Shown here: positions 61,717 to 64,000 of the stretch, piece after piece
Layout: the number at the start of each line of letters is the position of its first letter
Position numbering within the stretch: position 1 is the first letter of the stretch
Origin: JANRLF01 sp033762815
GTDB lineage: Bacteria; Bacteroidota; Bacteroidia; Chitinophagales; CAIOSU01
Assembly (NCBI GenBank): GCA_033762815.1
Contig: JANRLF010000008.1
Coordinates: 434,001 to 498,000, forward strand
Direction: 5' to 3'
DNA length: 64,000 nt
Program-made: the position numbers and the translations under genes
The notes under the pieces: generated by a model
The model's input: only the letters and a program-made list of their open reading frames with translations
Told to the model about the DNA's origin: nothing
Databases searched by the model: none

Positions 61717-63807
61717 TCAAGCGGTCGTATCCAAGAAAATACCGCTTTCGCGGCGGAAACTTTCCACATCTTTGAAAGGAAGGCTACAGGTATAATCAAC
61801 ACATAGGTATATCAGCGTATTGCCCGTGCCAAGTCTATTTTGAAACAAAGGGAAAGTGTTTTCGGCAGTTCCAGCTGATGCCATTTGTATCTTATCAGGC
61901 AGGAAGTATCGATTGATCTCTTTCGCATAAATATCGTACTGCAACCCTACAATAGCAATTTCTTTTGGCGGGTATATATAAGTAAGCATCAAGCTAGCCC
62001 ATTTGGAAAAAGAAAAACTAAACTTTAGCATGGAATCCTTGATACCAAGCAACATCCTTTCTGCCAATTCACTGAACTCTGTATTGCCGGTAATAACACC
62101 CATCTTTCTGCAAACCGCAGCCATGGTAGCATTGCCAGAAGGGGTGACTCCATCAAAAAGTTCTTTTTTCCTTACCACCACATCTGTTTGGTAATCAGGC
62201 GTATAAAAAAAGAACCCGTTGTGCTCATCATAAAAGTGCTCATGGGCAGTGGCAACCAACTCAGCGGCTAGACCGATAAGGCGCTCATCGTGGCTTGCTT
62301 GGTATAAATCGAGCATGGCTTCAGCTAAAAAAGCATAATCATCCAAAAACCCTGGGTATTTTGAACTGCCATCTTTGTAAGTGTGGTATAATAAGGCCTG
62401 CCCATGTTCATTGACCTCAACAAAGACCTGTAGCATAAATGCCATGTTTAATTGAGCAATGGACAACCATTCTTCTTCCCCAAATGTTTCATACGCCTTG
62501 CAGTATGCTGAGCACATTAAGGCATTCCAGCCTAGCAGTATTTTATCATCCAGCCCGGGTCTAACCCTTTGTGAACGGGCATTAAACAATTTCGCACGGC
62601 ATTGGGCCAATAATTCCTGAAGTTGGTGGAAATCCTCCCCTGCCTCTTTAGCCCATTGTTTTAAATCTTTTGGCAGATGAAGAATGTTCACGCCTTCCCA
62701 GTTTCCTTCAGGCTGTATTCCATAAACATTGCAAAACACCTTTGCATCATCCCCCAAAAGGGTTTTTATTTCTTCATATGACCACGTATAGAATTTTCCT
62801 TCCACACCTTCAGAGTCCGCATCAAGTGCCGCATAAAAGCCGCCCTCAACGCTGGTCATTTCCCTTGCCACAAAGGCCAAAGTTTCATACACCCGTTGTT
62901 TGAATAATGGCTCTCTGGTAATCTGGTAGGCCTCACTCAATGCAGTCACCAATAAGGCATTGTCATACAACATCTTCTCAAAATGGGGAGCTAACCATTC
63001 AGCATCCACCGAATACCGGGCAAAGCCACCCCCTAAATGGTCATAAATGCCCCCTAAACTCATTTTAGTTAGCGACAGAACTACGTGGTCCAAGCTCTCT
63101 TGGTTAGCAGTATGGTAGTAATACCTTAACAGGAACTGTAGATTAAGGGTATTGGGAAACTTGGGAGCCCCACCAAAGCCTCCATTTATCTTATCAAAAC
63201 GCTGACGCATTTCATTGAACAACCGGTGCGCCTCATCGCTGGAATACTGCCGCTTTTCATCGCCATCAGTTAGTGGAATTTTTATGAGATTATTATCTGA
63301 TTGGGTGATATGCCGGGTTAAGGAATCTGCTTGTTCATTTACAGCTTCCCTATTGCTTATGAAAGCTTCATGTACGCTGCGCAGCACATTGGACCATGAA
63401 GGACGGCCATGTACATTTCTTGGTGGAAAGTAAGTACCCCCATAAAACGGCTTTCCTTCCGGTGTCAGGAACATATTTAGTGGCCATCCTCCTTGCCCGC
63501 TAATGGCTTGTAGAGCGTCCATATAGATATGGTCAATATCGGGGCGCTCCTCCCTGTCAATTTTAATACAGATATAATGCCGGTTCATCAATTCGGCTAC
63601 CTGCTCATCTTCAAATGATTCTCGCTCCATCACATGGCACCAATGGCAAGCAGCATAACCTATGCTCACCAATATCGGCTTATCCTCAGTTACGGCCCTT
63701 TGCAGCGCCTCCTCTCCCCAAGGGTACCAGTCTACGGGATTGTAGGCATGCTGTAACAAGTAAGGGCTGCTTTCCTTTACCAATCTGTTCGCCTTCGTGC
63801 TTTTCAT
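61717..63807 (-). CDS. DUF255 thioredoxin-like / alpha-toroid protein (YyaL-like)
   Basis: A protein of about 696 residues from the ATG at 63807 (MKSTKANRLVKESSPYLL). Front motifs are the classic ESSPYLLQHAYNPVDWYPWGEEAL and a thioredoxin-like CHWC motif in YAACHWCHVMERESFED, followed by DREERPDIDHIYM and GGWPLNMFLTPEGKPFYGGTYFPP. The remainder is a six-hairpin-type helical domain. Human SPATA20 and Bacillus YyaL are homologues; the role is unknown. An in-frame extension to 63864 starts with TTG and is unlikely. Confidence 0.93.
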   Translation of the reverse strand: MKSTKANRLVKESSPYLLQHAYNPVDWYPWGEEALQRAVTEDKPILVSIGYAACHWCHVMERESFEDEQVAELMNRHYICIKIDREERPDIDHIYMDALQAISGQGGWPLNMFLTPEGKPFYGGTYFPPRNVHGRPSWSNVLRSVHEAFISNREAVNEQADSLTRHITQSDNNLIKIPLTDGDEKRQYSSDEAHRLFNEMRQRFDKINGGFGGAPKFPNTLNLQFLLRYYYHTANQESLDHVVLSLTKMSLGGIYDHLGGGFARYSVDAEWLAPHFEKMLYDNALLVTALSEAYQITREPLFKQRVYETLAFVAREMTSVEGGFYAALDADSEGVEGKFYTWSYEEIKTLLGDDAKVFCNVYGIQPEGNWEGVNILHLPKDLKQWAKEAGEDFHQLQELLAQCRAKLFNARSQRVRPGLDDKILLGWNALMCSAYCKAYETFGEEEWLSIAQLNMAFMLQVFVEVNEHGQALLYHTYKDGSSKYPGFLDDYAFLAEAMLDLYQASHDERLIGLAAELVATAHEHFYDEHNGFFFYTPDYQTDVVVRKKELFDGVTPSGNATMAAVCRKMGVITGNTEFSELAERMLLGIKDSMLKFSFSFSKWASLMLTYIYPPKEIAIVGLQYDIYAKEINRYFLPDKIQMASAGTAENTFPLFQNRLGTGNTLIYLCVDYTCSLPFKDVESFRRESGIFLDTTA

Positions 63808-63915
63808 AGCTGAAAAATACGGATAAGAAACAGCATAAACTATAAACGTGCCAAAGGGAAGCAACTAATTACATAGACGAAATATTGTAACTTAGCTTTA
63901 ATTATCTTCAGTATT

Positions 63916-64000
63916 GTGCTAAGGGCTTTATCTATATTATCATGCATATTAGTCTTTAATACGGTAAAATCGCAAGAGCTATCTTACAAGCATTTTACCG
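63916..64000 (+). CDS. 5' end of a secreted protein, probably a propeller-type sensor (partial)
   Basis: From the GTG at 63916 the frame is open to the window edge and encodes a convincing signal peptide (LRALSILSCILVFNTVKSQ) followed by ELSYKHFT. That junction is like the mature start of the hybrid two-component sensors of Bacteroidota, whose first propeller blade begins YxxFTxxDGL. Only 28 codons are visible, so the family is a guess. An ATG is lacking; an in-frame stop is at 63874. The gene is divergent from the DUF255 gene. Confidence 0.45.
   Translation, partial: MLRALSILSCILVFNTVKSQELSYKHFT

Noticed and set aside
1..64000. CRISPR arrays, tRNA or rRNA genes, integrases and intact transposases
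   Set aside because: I looked for regularly spaced repeats, cloverleaf-like segments and recombinase motifs and saw none. The 11-base arrays have no spacers of CRISPR length.

Overview
The window is a chromosomal segment of a Bacteroidota bacterium, most likely a Cytophagales-type gliding or T9SS-bearing organism. The main evidence is a complete gldK-gldL-gldM-gldN cluster with a PorP/SprF-family gene beside it, a SprE/PorW-type lipoprotein, DUF3078 and PspC/DUF2807 proteins, and promoters of the Bacteroidota form TTTG-N19-21-TAnnTTTG instead of -35/-10 boxes. Gene density is high, most genes lie in short operons with 1-4 base overlaps, and no tRNA, rRNA, CRISPR array, integrase or intact transposase is visible.

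Layout. 1-7 kb: a 5'-truncated propeller-plus-barrel outer-membrane protein, a serine-hydrolase lipoprotein, a large anchored unknown protein and a DUF423 protein. 7-12.3 kb: polA with an AhpD-like gene on the minus strand, and divergent LemA/TPM genes. 12.4-17 kb: GC-rich mfd, a two-gene cassette of unknown function, a second copy of the last codons of mfd, and a 660-base non-coding repeat-rich stretch. 17-22 kb: an operon for a GT39-like transferase, a GT2 transferase, a YdjC-family deacetylase and an ACMSD-family amidohydrolase. 22-26 kb: two-piece methionine synthase under a SAM-I riboswitch. 26-29.3 kb: paaABCD behind a TetR-family (PaaR-like) repressor with a clear operator. 29.3-34.2 kb: diheme cytochrome c, DUF3078 protein, and a PadR regulator with a PspC-domain protein. 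34.3-42.5 kb: lysS, heme A synthase, rlmN, a PrsW protease, a Cys/Met-metabolism PLP enzyme and small unknowns. 42.6-42.9 kb: an inverted second copy of the 16.6-16.9 kb repeat. 43-48.8 kb: metallophosphoesterase, typA, a pYEATS-like membrane protein, atpZ, bactofilin and an M23 peptidase. 48.9-61.7 kb: SprE/PorW, penicillin-binding protein 1A, uvrC, gldNMLK and PorP/SprF. 61.7-64 kb: a DUF255 thioredoxin-like protein and the first codons of a probable propeller-type sensor.

How the genes work together. The right third is an envelope and motility block: a bactofilin, a LytM-type peptidase and a bifunctional PBP sit beside type IX secretion and gliding parts (GldK ring lipoprotein, GldL/GldM proton-driven motor, GldN, SprE, PorP/SprF). 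The paa genes attack the aromatic ring of phenylacetyl-CoA, but the reductase subunit PaaE and the CoA ligase are not in the window. The GT2, YdjC deacetylase and GT39 trio matches the logic of the Francisella FlmF2-NaxD-FlmK pathway, which adds an amino sugar to lipid A from an undecaprenyl carrier.

The most unusual signals are non-coding. A roughly 270-280 base element occurs twice in inverted orientation about 26 kb apart, and each copy carries nine tandem 11-base units beginning ACTGAA. The 3' end of mfd is duplicated around an unknown two-gene cassette. An 8-base tandem motif (TGTGCTRR) begins at or just after the stop codon of three unrelated genes. Two regulator genes carry convincing self-regulation sites. 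Homology names come from recognising family motifs by eye; no database was searched.
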